From assembly GCA_031550085.1 (NCBI GenBank), contig JAVBOY010000012.1, forward strand, positions 62,001 to 126,000: a stretch of 64,000 bases of DNA. Direction: 5' to 3'. Source of the stretch: UBA4417 sp031550085. Lineage in GTDB: Bacteria; Bacteroidota; Bacteroidia; Bacteroidales; UBA4417. Below the pieces are notes generated by a model. It was given only the letters and a program-made list of their open reading frames with translations, was not told the DNA's origin and searched no databases. The position numbers and the translations under genes were made by a program. The first letter of the stretch is position 1. Each line of letters opens with the position of its first letter. Shown here piece by piece: positions 50,696-58,726 of this stretch.

Positions 50696-53236
50696 TTAAA
50701 ATTCGGCAATGAGCTTTATGTTCAATTGACGGGAAGTTAAATAATTAGGGACTCCGTACTGCCTGCCTTGAAAATCCTTGACCCAGTTGTAGGAAGCAAC
50801 ATTCCGGAAGCCAAACAGATTCAGAACTTCTCCGGTGATCCAAAGCGCTTTGAAATGCTTCAACACACGGTTCGACGATTTGGTCGGTTCGTAACCTACG
50901 ATTTGTTTTGACATTCCGACATCTACCCTCCGGTACCACGGAAAGCGTACAGGATCGCTGGTTTTGGGAAAATTTGGCGCATAGATAGGCTGTCCGCTTC
51001 CGAAATATAAACCCATGTTCACTTTCCAACTGGGATTTCCGGGCAGATAATCCTGGAAAAAGATTCCCAGCGTAAAGAATTGGTCATTCGGACGAGGCAC
51101 TGCTCCCGGCGTAACATAAGTACTGTCGATCAGGCCGTTGTTGGGAAGGACAGGCGGCAAATAAGGCTGGTTTCCGGGTTGATAGGTGTAGTTGGTATAG
51201 TGATCGTCGTAAATATTTTCACCGGTACGCATAAACGAAAGGCTTATCCAGGATTCAGAGCCCGGAACAAATTCCCCGTTAAGTTTCAAGTCGATTCCGG
51301 CGGCATATCCATTGGAGTTGTTCCGCCCGGAATAGAGTATTTGTACATTATCAATCGTATAGGGAATCAGATGGGAAAAATCTTTGTAATAAATTTCCGT
51401 TACAAATTTGAACGGTCGGCTCAACAATTTGAAGTTCAAGTCGCTACCGGCTACAAAGTGGATGGATTCTTGCGCTTTTATATCCGAATTCAGGCTTCCG
51501 TCGGGCAACCGCAATTCTCGGTAAAAAGGAGGCTGGAAATAATGCCCTGCTGAAAACCGGAACAAGATATCGGTTTTCCAAGAAGGTTTGTAAGAAATGG
51601 CCGCCCTGGGGCTGAACAAAAGCTGTTGCGTATAATCCCAATATTGGACACGTCCGCCCACCGTCAGTGAAAAATTTGCCGAATTAGCCGTTTCGAAATT
51701 CCAGGTATTTTGGGCAAATGCACTGTACCGGTTCGAGTTCAGTTTGATTTTTGAATTGAGATAATAGGCCAGCTCTAGGTTACTGATATTCCCAGAATCT
51801 CCCGGTATCCCTGTATGGTTGGGAAGCACATAACCGGCAGAGTCAAACAAATACCATTCATTTATTTTATCGTCAATCCGTTCATGCTGGTATTTAATTC
51901 CCCATTGGGCAAACGAATGATTTCCCCAGCTATAATTATACCGGTTCTCGATATTCGAAACATTCATTTCCAGATTATTCCGGGCATGGCGCAAATAGGA
52001 TCCGACACCCAGTGTTTCCCAAAGATCTTTCGGCACATCCTCAAGAACAGCCTGGAGAATATAATCTCCTTGGATGTCGTATGAAACGCTTTCGGTGGCA
52101 GCGTAGGAAGATACGATCCATTTTATTTGAAGATTTTCACTGGCTTTTTGAGTCAATGTCAATGCCCCCAATTGTCCGTTGTAACAGTCTTTCTCACCCC
52201 CTTCAAAAAAAATGGTCAGGTTTAGCGGGTTCGTATTCGTGCCGAAGGTGGTGTTTTGAACAGAAGGCGTCAAATTATAGGAATTCCGCGCCAGGTAGCC
52301 CAAAAAGGAAATATCCAGTTTGTCATTGATTTTATAAGAAAGCAGGGTTTGAAAATCAAAAAAGTTGGGTTTGTAATCCCCCTCCACATCAAACGTTTTT
52401 ACAAGATATGCATTGGTTTTGTACCGGGCTCCGGCTAAATAGCTGAAACGACCGTTGTTGGGTCTGTCCTCGACATGTACCGAAGCTCCCAGCAAGCTGG
52501 CAGAGGCCGATGCGGCAAATTCTTGCGGTTGTTTATATTTGATATCCAAGACACTAGCCATTTTATCTCCAAATTTTGCATCAAAACCTCCGGCCGAAAA
52601 GTTTACCAGCGATGCCAGGTCGCTGTTGACAAAACTCAATCCTTCCTGTTGTCCCGAACTGACCAAAAAGGGACGGAATATTTCGATGTCATTTACATAC
52701 ACCAGATTCTCATCAAAGCTTCCCCCACGAACTGAAAACTGGGAACTTAATTCATTGTTGGCGACTACGCCACCTTGCAATTTCAACAGGCTTTCGATTC
52801 CTCCGGCCGCAGACGGCAGACTGGTTGCAAATTTCGGATTGATCCGGTAAATACCGCTTTCGCGTTGCCGAATGTCTTCAACCACAATGGTCGGCAACTC
52901 GGTGCTTGACGACAGAAGGGCTATTTTTACATCCCGGGTTTCGCTGGGTTTCATTGATAATCGTAACGAATCGGCTTTGTAATTCAGGTGAGAAAAAATG
53001 AGTATAATTTCCTGAGAGGCTGGAATTTGAATCCTGAAATTCCCGGATTTATCCGTTACGGTACCCAAGGATGAGTTGGCTACAATCACATTCACGCTTT
53101 CGATGCTTTGAGACGTTTTGGAGTCGGTAATCTTTCCCCTAACAGTTCCGGTATTTTGGCAAAAAGCGCCGACATGGAATGCTGCGAATAGAAAACAAGA
53201 AATGAACTTTATGGAAAAAAGAGGCGTTTGCTTCAA
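50696..53236 (-). CDS. TonB-dependent outer-membrane receptor
   Basis: An 846-residue receptor. The signal peptide is MKQTPLFSIKFISCFLFAAFHVGAFC. A carboxypeptidase-regulatory-like beta domain covers about 28-115 (GTVRGKITDSKTSQSIESVNVIV). The plug at about 125-235 contains SAAGGIESLLKLQGGVVANNELSSQFSVRGGSFDENLVYVNDIEIF, and a 22-strand-type barrel fills the rest, ending in IAEF with a C-terminal aromatic. No SusD-like gene is adjacent, so a polysaccharide locus is not indicated; metal, siderophore or peptide uptake is possible. The gene is convergent with the envelope operon, 30 nt apart. Confidence 0.93.
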   Translation of the reverse strand: MKQTPLFSIKFISCFLFAAFHVGAFCQNTGTVRGKITDSKTSQSIESVNVIVANSSLGTVTDKSGNFRIQIPASQEIILIFSHLNYKADSLRLSMKPSETRDVKIALLSSSTELPTIVVEDIRQRESGIYRINPKFATSLPSAAGGIESLLKLQGGVVANNELSSQFSVRGGSFDENLVYVNDIEIFRPFLVSSGQQEGLSFVNSDLASLVNFSAGGFDAKFGDKMASVLDIKYKQPQEFAASASASLLGASVHVEDRPNNGRFSYLAGARYKTNAYLVKTFDVEGDYKPNFFDFQTLLSYKINDKLDISFLGYLARNSYNLTPSVQNTTFGTNTNPLNLTIFFEGGEKDCYNGQLGALTLTQKASENLQIKWIVSSYAATESVSYDIQGDYILQAVLEDVPKDLWETLGVGSYLRHARNNLEMNVSNIENRYNYSWGNHSFAQWGIKYQHERIDDKINEWYLFDSAGYVLPNHTGIPGDSGNISNLELAYYLNSKIKLNSNRYSAFAQNTWNFETANSANFSLTVGGRVQYWDYTQQLLFSPRAAISYKPSWKTDILFRFSAGHYFQPPFYRELRLPDGSLNSDIKAQESIHFVAGSDLNFKLLSRPFKFVTEIYYKDFSHLIPYTIDNVQILYSGRNNSNGYAAGIDLKLNGEFVPGSESWISLSFMRTGENIYDDHYTNYTYQPGNQPYLPPVLPNNGLIDSTYVTPGAVPRPNDQFFTLGIFFQDYLPGNPSWKVNMGLYFGSGQPIYAPNFPKTSDPVRFPWYRRVDVGMSKQIVGYEPTKSSNRVLKHFKALWITGEVLNLFGFRNVASYNWVKDFQGRQYGVPNYLTSRQLNIKLIAEF

Positions 53237-53290
53237 GGTGAAAACGATAATTTAAAAAGAATTTGCAATCAGATGGCTGTTTTTGAGTTG

Positions 53291-53298
53291 CAAAGATA
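53291..53298 (-). promoter_or_regulatory. -7 box for the TonB receptor
   Basis: The minus strand reads TATCTTTG, a full match, 54 nt upstream of the start codon. Confidence 0.42.
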
Positions 53299-53402
53299 AA
53301 GATTTAACCGGGCGAAACAGCATACGGAAAAATCAAAAATAACGAAATAGCGGAAAATTGAGTAAAAAAGAAAGACCGTGTTTTTGAGCTGAAAATAGAA
53401 AA

Positions 53403-54068
53403 TCAATCTTTCTGTTTTTTGAAATCACCTCGTTTCCAGGCTTTTATGAATTCAGCCCATGCAAACGGATTGATCAGGGCCGATTGGATATTTTGTCCTT
53501 GTCCCGCATAATATTGTTTAGCGCTATACTCGCTTATGGCTGTCCGGAAATTCATGGCCCCGTCCATCCCTTCCAAATCGGGATTGTATTCCTTGGCTTT
53601 GGTACTGCGTTTGGTAATCAGGGCGACGTTTTTTTCAATCGTCCGGATCTCATCATCGGGAACTTGGAGTTTGATAAATTCTTGCCGGAAATTTTCTTTG
53701 CTGGGCCAAGGATATACCGTAGTTCCGGCCAAATGGATGGTATCTGAAGTCATTACCTGGACGATGGAATACCGGTTTGCCGTTAAGGTGTCCGGAACAC
53801 GGTAAGAAGCTCTTTTATAACCCACGGCAGAAAATATCAACACTTCGCCCGGCTTGACAACCATCGAGAAAAAACCCGAATAATTTGCCGTAGCTGCTGC
53901 ACGGGAATTTCGAGCATAAATATTGGCAAATGAAACCGGATTTAGGCTATCGCTTGAAACAATAACTCCTGAGAACTGGATTAAATGCTCGCTTTTTTCT
54001 TGCGCCCTTGCCGGGATACTAAGAAAAAAAGAGGCAACAAAAAATGATATGATCATTTTAATTCTCAT
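53403..54068 (-). CDS. Exported protein with carboxypeptidase-regulatory-like domain
   Basis: A 221-residue exported protein. The signal peptide is MRIKMIISFFVASFFLSIPARA, before QEKSE. A beta-sandwich of the CarboxypepD_reg-like type covers about 28-115 (FSGVIVSSDSLNPVSFANIYARNSRAAATANYSGFFSMVVKPGEVLIFSAVGY). The C-terminal region (about 120-221) is helical and basic, and no receptor barrel follows it, unlike the TonB receptor next door. Its function is unknown; such proteins are common in Bacteroidota. A TATTTTTG box at 54074-54081 ends 5 nt from the ATG. Confidence 0.85.
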   Translation of the reverse strand: MRIKMIISFFVASFFLSIPARAQEKSEHLIQFSGVIVSSDSLNPVSFANIYARNSRAAATANYSGFFSMVVKPGEVLIFSAVGYKRASYRVPDTLTANRYSIVQVMTSDTIHLAGTTVYPWPSKENFRQEFIKLQVPDDEIRTIEKNVALITKRSTKAKEYNPDLEGMDGAMNFRTAISEYSAKQYYAGQGQNIQSALINPFAWAEFIKAWKRGDFKKQKD

Positions 54069-54136
54069 CGCAGCAAAAATAATTGAGTTTTTGAATCAGT
54101 AATACAAATAGTTGTTAAAAAAACAATTACCCCAAA

Positions 54137-54165
54137 TAAAAAAGGCTGTTGCTAAATACAACAGC
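54137..54165 (-). terminator. Intrinsic terminator of rpmB
   Basis: On the minus strand the 8-bp stem GGCTGTTG/CAACAGCC with loop TATTTAG is followed by TTTTTT. It starts 27 nt past the L28 stop codon. Confidence 0.85.
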
Positions 54166-54192
54166 CAAAATACACTTTTGATCATAAAGATT

Positions 54193-54432
54193 TTACACGT
54201 AGAAATACCCGCGATCGCTCACATCTTTCAACACTGCGGTAATCCCTTTTTTATTGATGGTGCGAAGCACCGATGCCGAAACTTTCAGTACAATCCAACG
54301 ATCTTCTTCGGGAATGTAGAATTTCTTTTGCTGCAAATTGGGATAAAACCGGCGTTTGGTTTTAATATTTGAGTGCGAAACGTGGTTTCCCACAATCATC
54401 TTTTTTCCGGAAATGTTACAAACTCTCGACAT
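54193..54432 (-). CDS. rpmB: 50S ribosomal protein L28
   Basis: A 79-residue ribosomal protein: MSRVCNISGKKMIVGNHVSHSNIKTKRRFYPN, ending VLRTINKKGITAVLKDVSDRGY. It has only one Cys at the start, so it is not the zinc-ribbon form. In many Bacteroidales L28 is followed closely by L33 (rpmG) and a short DUF4295 gene; here a strong terminator lies directly after the stop and no rpmG follows. Confidence 0.96.
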   Translation of the reverse strand: MSRVCNISGKKMIVGNHVSHSNIKTKRRFYPNLQQKKFYIPEEDRWIVLKVSASVLRTINKKGITAVLKDVSDRGYFYV

Positions 54433-54469
54433 GCTCTAAATTTCTTTAATGTTTTTTCAAAGAGGAGTG

Positions 54470-54501
54470 CAAAGGTCAGTATAATTTTTGAAACAACCAA
54501 A
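54470..54501 (-). promoter_or_regulatory. Promoter of rpmB
   Basis: On the minus strand TTTG (54498-54501) and GACCTTTG (54470-54477, one mismatch to TAnnTTTG) are separated by 20 nt. Confidence 0.4.
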
Positions 54502-54550
54502 CGATCCGCACTTTTTTTTCGAAAAACCATTTTGGCTCAGCCGGTCCTTT

Positions 54551-55039
54551 TTAGGGCAAAAGATATTTTTCGTTTCCGCCATCGTCAAGGTCATCGGGAA
54601 CAACTTTCAGCAAAGTTCCATCTGCCAGGTACTGCAAATCAAACTCCTGCTCTGATTTTTCGATTTCCAGTACATAAAGCGTTTTTTTGTCTTTCAATTC
54701 GATCATGTCGATGTCGTCGATTCGCCACGAATGGTACTCGCTTGCTGCAAAAGCGGTTTTTACGGCTTCCGGGAGTGACTTGTAGGGCAAATCGATTTCT
54801 GTAAGCCACCACACGCCTTCTTGATCAAACCAGGCTTCGTGTTCCATGGAATTTTTGTAAAAATCTACCACCCAATACTTTCCTTCTTTTTCCCACTCGA
54901 CACGTGTAACATCCGGATATTTACTTTGGAACGTTTGTTCCACCTTTGGGTTTCCGGACTGGCGCAAACCATCGTTTTCGCAGGATTGGGCAGTGAATGC
55001 GCCGAATAACAATGCAAAAATAAAATACGATTTTTTCAT
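54551..55039 (-). CDS. PepSY-like periplasmic lipoprotein (first copy)
   Basis: A 162-residue exported protein. The signal peptide ends AFTAQSC with a possible lipobox Cys at 20. The body is a PepSY-like (DUF2874/BLIP-like) fold of paired strands and helices: VEQTFQSKYPDVTRVEWEKEGKYWVVDFYKNSMEHEAWFDQEGVW, then VKTAFAASEYHSWRIDDIDMIELKDKKTLYVLEIE. It lies 12 nt downstream of a second PepSY-like gene and follows a two-component system on the same strand, so its expression is probably controlled by that system. Function unknown; PepSY domains often inhibit or sense enzymes. Confidence 0.85.
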   Translation of the reverse strand: MKKSYFIFALLFGAFTAQSCENDGLRQSGNPKVEQTFQSKYPDVTRVEWEKEGKYWVVDFYKNSMEHEAWFDQEGVWWLTEIDLPYKSLPEAVKTAFAASEYHSWRIDDIDMIELKDKKTLYVLEIEKSEQEFDLQYLADGTLLKVVPDDLDDGGNEKYLLP

Positions 55040-55051
55040 GATATAGAAAAT

Positions 55052-55492
55052 TTAGTGATCAATTTTAATAAAGTTAAACTTTAAATCAAAAACAAGTTCC
55101 AAATCGTTATCTAGTGTTACCTCATAACTATGGCTGTTACGGTCAATTTCCAATATCCTCGGATTTTTAAAGCGCATGACAAGGTACTGTTTGATTTTTT
55201 CCGGAACGATGCCGGAAGGAACTTGGGTAAATTTGCAATCAACACTGGTCCAATTACCGCTCCGGTCAAAATCAACGCTGCTTCCATCCGTAAAAATGAC
55301 TTCGTATGTTTTGACGAAATGATCAATTTCCATTTTTGCAAACGAGATGCTTTTATTTGGGAAATGTTTTTTTATAAATTGCTGTGCTGTACTGGGGAGT
55401 TCTTTCATTGTAACCGGCTTGTCTTTATCGGCAGATACCCGAAAGGCCATGCACATAAATGCGGCAAATAGAAGGGAAACAGGACGATTCAT
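55052..55492 (-). CDS. PepSY-like periplasmic protein (second copy)
   Basis: A 146-residue exported protein. The ATG at 55490-55492 is preferred over a TTG four codons upstream; the signal peptide is MNRPVSLLFAAFMCMAFRVSA. The PepSY-like body reads LPSTAQQFIKKHFPNKSISFAKMEID, EVIFTDGSSVDFDRSGNW, YLVMRFKNPRILEIDRNSHSYEVTLDNDLELVFDL. It lies 63 nt downstream of the histidine kinase gene and 12 nt upstream of the first copy, forming a four-gene set RR-HK-PepSY-PepSY. Confidence 0.87.
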   Translation of the reverse strand: MNRPVSLLFAAFMCMAFRVSADKDKPVTMKELPSTAQQFIKKHFPNKSISFAKMEIDHFVKTYEVIFTDGSSVDFDRSGNWTSVDCKFTQVPSGIVPEKIKQYLVMRFKNPRILEIDRNSHSYEVTLDNDLELVFDLKFNFIKIDH

Positions 55493-55555
55493 AAATAGTC
55501 TCAATTTTGTCTCGAGACAAAGGTCGGTTCTAAAACTAAAATAAAGTTGAAATTG

Positions 55556-56830
55556 CTAAAAGAAAAGCGTAAAAACATGCATTTCGTTCAGGTAGTCGTA
55601 CCGAATGTTGATTTGATAGCGTTTGCAGATGGATTGGCATAAAGTCAAACCAAGTCCGGAGGAACCTCTTTTTTTACTTCGATGATAAAAATGGTTGAAC
55701 ATTGAGGAAGTATCCAACGGTTCGCTTTCTTCTCCTGTGTTTGAGATTGAAATATATTGCGGCATCACTTGGATGCCAATTTTTCCTTTGTCGCGATTGT
55801 GGAGAAACGCGTTTTTAATCAAGTTCCCGAACAGTACTCTGGCCAGCGTTTCGTTCATATCGATAGTTCGGACGGCACTTTCGGTTACCGTTACCTTGAT
55901 TTTTTTATTGGCATACATTTCCGAATAATCTGCAATCATTTTTTTTATTAACTCGTTCAATACGATTTCCGTTTTATCGGGAAATTGGTTGTTTTCGATT
56001 TTTGTGAGCAACAACAGCAGTTTATTCAACTTTATAAGATGTTGGATGCTTTGCTTGGTCTTGATAATTTCACTTAACTGGTTTTCGCTTAAAAAAGTAT
56101 CTTCCGAAAGCATTTCCAACCGATTGAGACAGACAGCCAAAGGTGTTTGAATTTCGTGCGAAGCATGGCCGATGAATAATTTTTGTTGTTCATACATTTT
56201 AACGCTACGGCGGATACTTCGAATCGCGGCTTCATTCAGTTTTTGGAATTCGGGGATATTGGTTCGAATATCGGGTTCTGTGCGTGTTTTTTCAACACGG
56301 AACTCTTCCAGCCAGTGTAAAAAGTTGTACAATGGCTTAAAACTGTGCTTTAATATCCAGAAATTGATACAGACAATGGCAATCAACAATGCCACATAAA
56401 GGAAAACAATCCATTGAAGGATGGTTCTCTGTAAATCGGCTTTTTCGATGGTAGGAACAGATACTGCCAATTCATAATAGTTGTTTAACGAATCGCGGAA
56501 AATAGTTTTTAAAATACGGGCAGGCTCGGTTTCTCTTTTGTTTTTGATGTAGATCATTTCGTCGGAATAGCGGAGTGTCGGCGTTTGGGCGACATAATCG
56601 GGCGTTACTTCGTGGATATAGTAACTATTGTTGGTTCCACTATTCTGAGCAGGAAGACTTTCTCCGGCTAACGAGCTGGTAATAATATTTTCGGAATAAT
56701 CTTCGAGGAAATCATCGGTTTCATCGTTGATTTCATCTATGATTAAAAAATAAAACAACGATGACCATGTTGCTACCAGTACAAGCAATGCCAACGAAGT
56801 TTGCCAGGTAATCCGGTAGGATAATTTCAT
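55556..56830 (-). CDS. Sensor histidine kinase
   Basis: A 424-residue inner-membrane kinase. A membrane helix at about 12-32 and another at about 138-160 frame a periplasmic sensor region of about 105 residues with no recognised domain. The H-box is ASHEIQTPLAVCLNRLEML, the N-box NLIKNAFLHNRDKG, and the G-boxes ISISNTGEESEP and GSSGLGLTLCQSICKRY. The start overlaps the response-regulator stop by 4 nt (ATGA), so translation is coupled. The likely targets are the two adjacent PepSY-like genes. Confidence 0.93.
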   Translation of the reverse strand: MKLSYRITWQTSLALLVLVATWSSLFYFLIIDEINDETDDFLEDYSENIITSSLAGESLPAQNSGTNNSYYIHEVTPDYVAQTPTLRYSDEMIYIKNKRETEPARILKTIFRDSLNNYYELAVSVPTIEKADLQRTILQWIVFLYVALLIAIVCINFWILKHSFKPLYNFLHWLEEFRVEKTRTEPDIRTNIPEFQKLNEAAIRSIRRSVKMYEQQKLFIGHASHEIQTPLAVCLNRLEMLSEDTFLSENQLSEIIKTKQSIQHLIKLNKLLLLLTKIENNQFPDKTEIVLNELIKKMIADYSEMYANKKIKVTVTESAVRTIDMNETLARVLFGNLIKNAFLHNRDKGKIGIQVMPQYISISNTGEESEPLDTSSMFNHFYHRSKKRGSSGLGLTLCQSICKRYQINIRYDYLNEMHVFTLFF

Positions 56831-57510
56831 GATTTTTTAAGGATCATTTTGTAACCGAATTTGTATACCGCTTTTATTTCAAGGGTTGATTTGGCGTCGT
56901 TCAGCTTCTTGCGCAAATTTCTCATTTGCACATAAATAAAATCGAAGTTGTCAACCTGATCAATATGATCGCCCCAAACAGCTTCGGCTAAATTATTTTT
57001 CTCGATCAGGCGGTTCGGGCGTGCCATAAAATAATTCAAAATATCGTATTCCTTCCGGTTTAATTCCAATGGTTTTTTATTGACAAATATCTCGTAAGTG
57101 TCGGGGAACAACTTCACATTGCCCAACTCAACAAATGTTTCGCCTTGATGCAGGTTACGACGGATCAGGCTTTTGATGCGGGCGCTCAGTTCGGCTAAAT
57201 GGAACGGTTTGGTCAGATAATCGTCGGCGCCCAATTCCAGACCGGCCACTTTGTCGTCGACCGAGTCTTTTGCCGAAATAATAATCACGTTTTCTTGTTT
57301 CCGTAATTTTTTCAGTTCTTCCAAGATGGCCAACCCATTACCGTCGGGCAACATAATGTCGAGCAAAATGCATTCGTACTCGTAAAGCGACACTTTCTCC
57401 ATGGCATCTCCAAAGGTTTCTACAGCTTCGACGACATAGCGTTCTTTTTTGAGAAAGCTTTGCAGAACCTCCCGCATCGACGGGTCATCTTCTATGATCA
57501 AGATTTTCAT
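56827..57510 (-). CDS. OmpR/PhoB-family response regulator
   Basis: A 227-residue regulator. The receiver has D8-D9 and the phosphoacceptor Asp51 (LLDIMLPDGNG), and the switch Lys in LTKPFHLAEL. The C-terminal winged helix is LELNRKEYDILNYFMARPNRLIEKNNLAEAVWGD...DNFDFIYVQMRNLRKKLNDA. It is the first gene of the RR-HK-PepSY-PepSY set. I see no clear direct-repeat operator in the short upstream spacer. Confidence 0.94.
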   Translation of the reverse strand: MKILIIEDDPSMREVLQSFLKKERYVVEAVETFGDAMEKVSLYEYECILLDIMLPDGNGLAILEELKKLRKQENVIIISAKDSVDDKVAGLELGADDYLTKPFHLAELSARIKSLIRRNLHQGETFVELGNVKLFPDTYEIFVNKKPLELNRKEYDILNYFMARPNRLIEKNNLAEAVWGDHIDQVDNFDFIYVQMRNLRKKLNDAKSTLEIKAVYKFGYKMILKKS

Positions 57511-57578
57511 TTATCCTTGTTGTTCAGATTTAAGCAAGTAACGACGAAATTCTAAAAAAAAACTAAAATCTGATTTTG

Positions 57579-58106
57579 TTATTCTTCTTCGATGTTTTTG
57601 AAAACTTCCATATGCAGCAATTGCTGGGCAATAAGCAATCGCGGCCCCCAATGAGTTTTGAAAAGTTTTTTTATTTCGTAAATAGCATTGGTTTGCGCTT
57701 TCAGCGTCGGTTTGCTGACTAAAAGTGAAAAGTCCTTCAAATCCTGGTACACATCGGCAAACAACTCGGCCAAACTGCCGGTAATGGGTTCTTTTGCACG
57801 AGCTTTGTAATCGATAAATGTAATTTTATCCAACTTTCCCCATTTCGACCGCAGCATTTGAAACACCTTTTCCCATTCTTCTTCCGTTACAAAACGTTCG
57901 TTGCCCTCGTCGTCCGGCATTTCCGTTTCGGGGAAAAGAGCGCCTTTGGCATAAAGCACCGGTGAAATGGTATAGAGGAACTCCTGGATTTGTGGCACCT
58001 CAAAGTTTTCAGCATTTTCCAAAAAATGGAAATATTTGCTGGACAGTTTTACGAAATCTAAAACAATTTGGTCGATGGGATCCGGGGCATTATTTTCAGC
58101 ATTCAT
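57579..58106 (-). CDS. DUF5063-type cytoplasmic protein
   Basis: A 175-residue soluble protein that fits the DUF5063 family. Its features are acidic and helical: MNAENNAPDPIDQIVLDFVKL, FLENAENFEVPQIQEFLYTISPVLYAKGALFPE, and DVYQDLKDFSLLVSKPTLKAQTNAIYEIKKLFKTHWGPRLL. There is no signal or membrane segment, and the function is unknown. It is 81 nt downstream of rplS on the same strand but separated from it by a strong terminator. Confidence 0.82.
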   Translation of the reverse strand: MNAENNAPDPIDQIVLDFVKLSSKYFHFLENAENFEVPQIQEFLYTISPVLYAKGALFPETEMPDDEGNERFVTEEEWEKVFQMLRSKWGKLDKITFIDYKARAKEPITGSLAELFADVYQDLKDFSLLVSKPTLKAQTNAIYEIKKLFKTHWGPRLLIAQQLLHMEVFKNIEEE

Positions 58107-58132
58107 TTTACGGGAATTTAATTTGTAAAAAT

Positions 58133-58166
58133 AAAAAAAGGCTGCCGTTTTTTTTTACGGCAGCCT
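58133..58166 (-). terminator. Intrinsic terminator of rplS
   Basis: A 10-bp stem AGGCTGCCGT/ACGGCAGCCT is followed on the minus strand by a T-run (TTTTTTTA). It starts 21 nt past the L19 stop codon. Confidence 0.85.
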
Positions 58167-58187
58167 GAATATTTTTGGTGAGAAAAA

Positions 58188-58544
58188 TTACATGCGTTTT
58201 TCTTTGATACGGGCTTTCTTTCCTTTCAACTCTCTGAGGTAGAAAATGCGTGCCCGGCGAACCGCACCCCGTTTGTTGACTTCAATCTTATCGATAAAAG
58301 GCGAGCAAATCGGAATAATACGTTCTACACCCACAGTCCCGGACATTTTGCGAATGGTAAAGGTTGCTGTAACACCTTCGCCCGAACGTTGCAGTACCAC
58401 GCCTTGGAATTGCTGAACGCGTTCTTTATCACCTTCTTTAATTTTATAGTGAACGGTGATCGTATCTCCGGCTTTGAAAGAGGGTAATTCGTTTTTGGTA
58501 ACGAAATTTTCTTCAACGTACTGTATCAAAGTCTTCTTGCTCAT
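58188..58544 (-). CDS. rplS: 50S ribosomal protein L19
   Basis: A 118-residue protein at the interface of the ribosomal subunits: VEENFVTKNELPSFKAGDTITVHYKIKEGDKERVQQFQGVVLQRSGEG...ERIIPICSPFIDKIEVNKRGAVRRARIFYLRELKGKKARIKE. In many bacteria rplS follows trmD directly; here mgtE lies between them, and rplS has its own promoter and terminator. Confidence 0.97.
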   Translation of the reverse strand: MSKKTLIQYVEENFVTKNELPSFKAGDTITVHYKIKEGDKERVQQFQGVVLQRSGEGVTATFTIRKMSGTVGVERIIPICSPFIDKIEVNKRGAVRRARIFYLRELKGKKARIKEKRM

Positions 58545-58590
58545 TACTTTAGGATATTATGCAGATGTTTAATTCGTGAAAAATGGAGTG

Positions 58591-58620
58591 CAAAGGTATG
58601 AATTTTTTTTATTTCCCAAA
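58591..58620 (-). promoter_or_regulatory. Promoter of rplS
   Basis: On the minus strand TTTG (58617-58620) and TACCTTTG (58591-58598) are separated by 18 nt, both full matches, 46 nt upstream of the L19 start. Confidence 0.58.
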
Positions 58621-58726
58621 TAGTTACCCGCTATTTTCTTCCTTTTTTCTAAAAAACGTTTGTGATGATCATGATTCGTTACGAGTCTCCCCAATTATGC
58701 TCATGCTTCTGTTTTCTTTTTCATCT

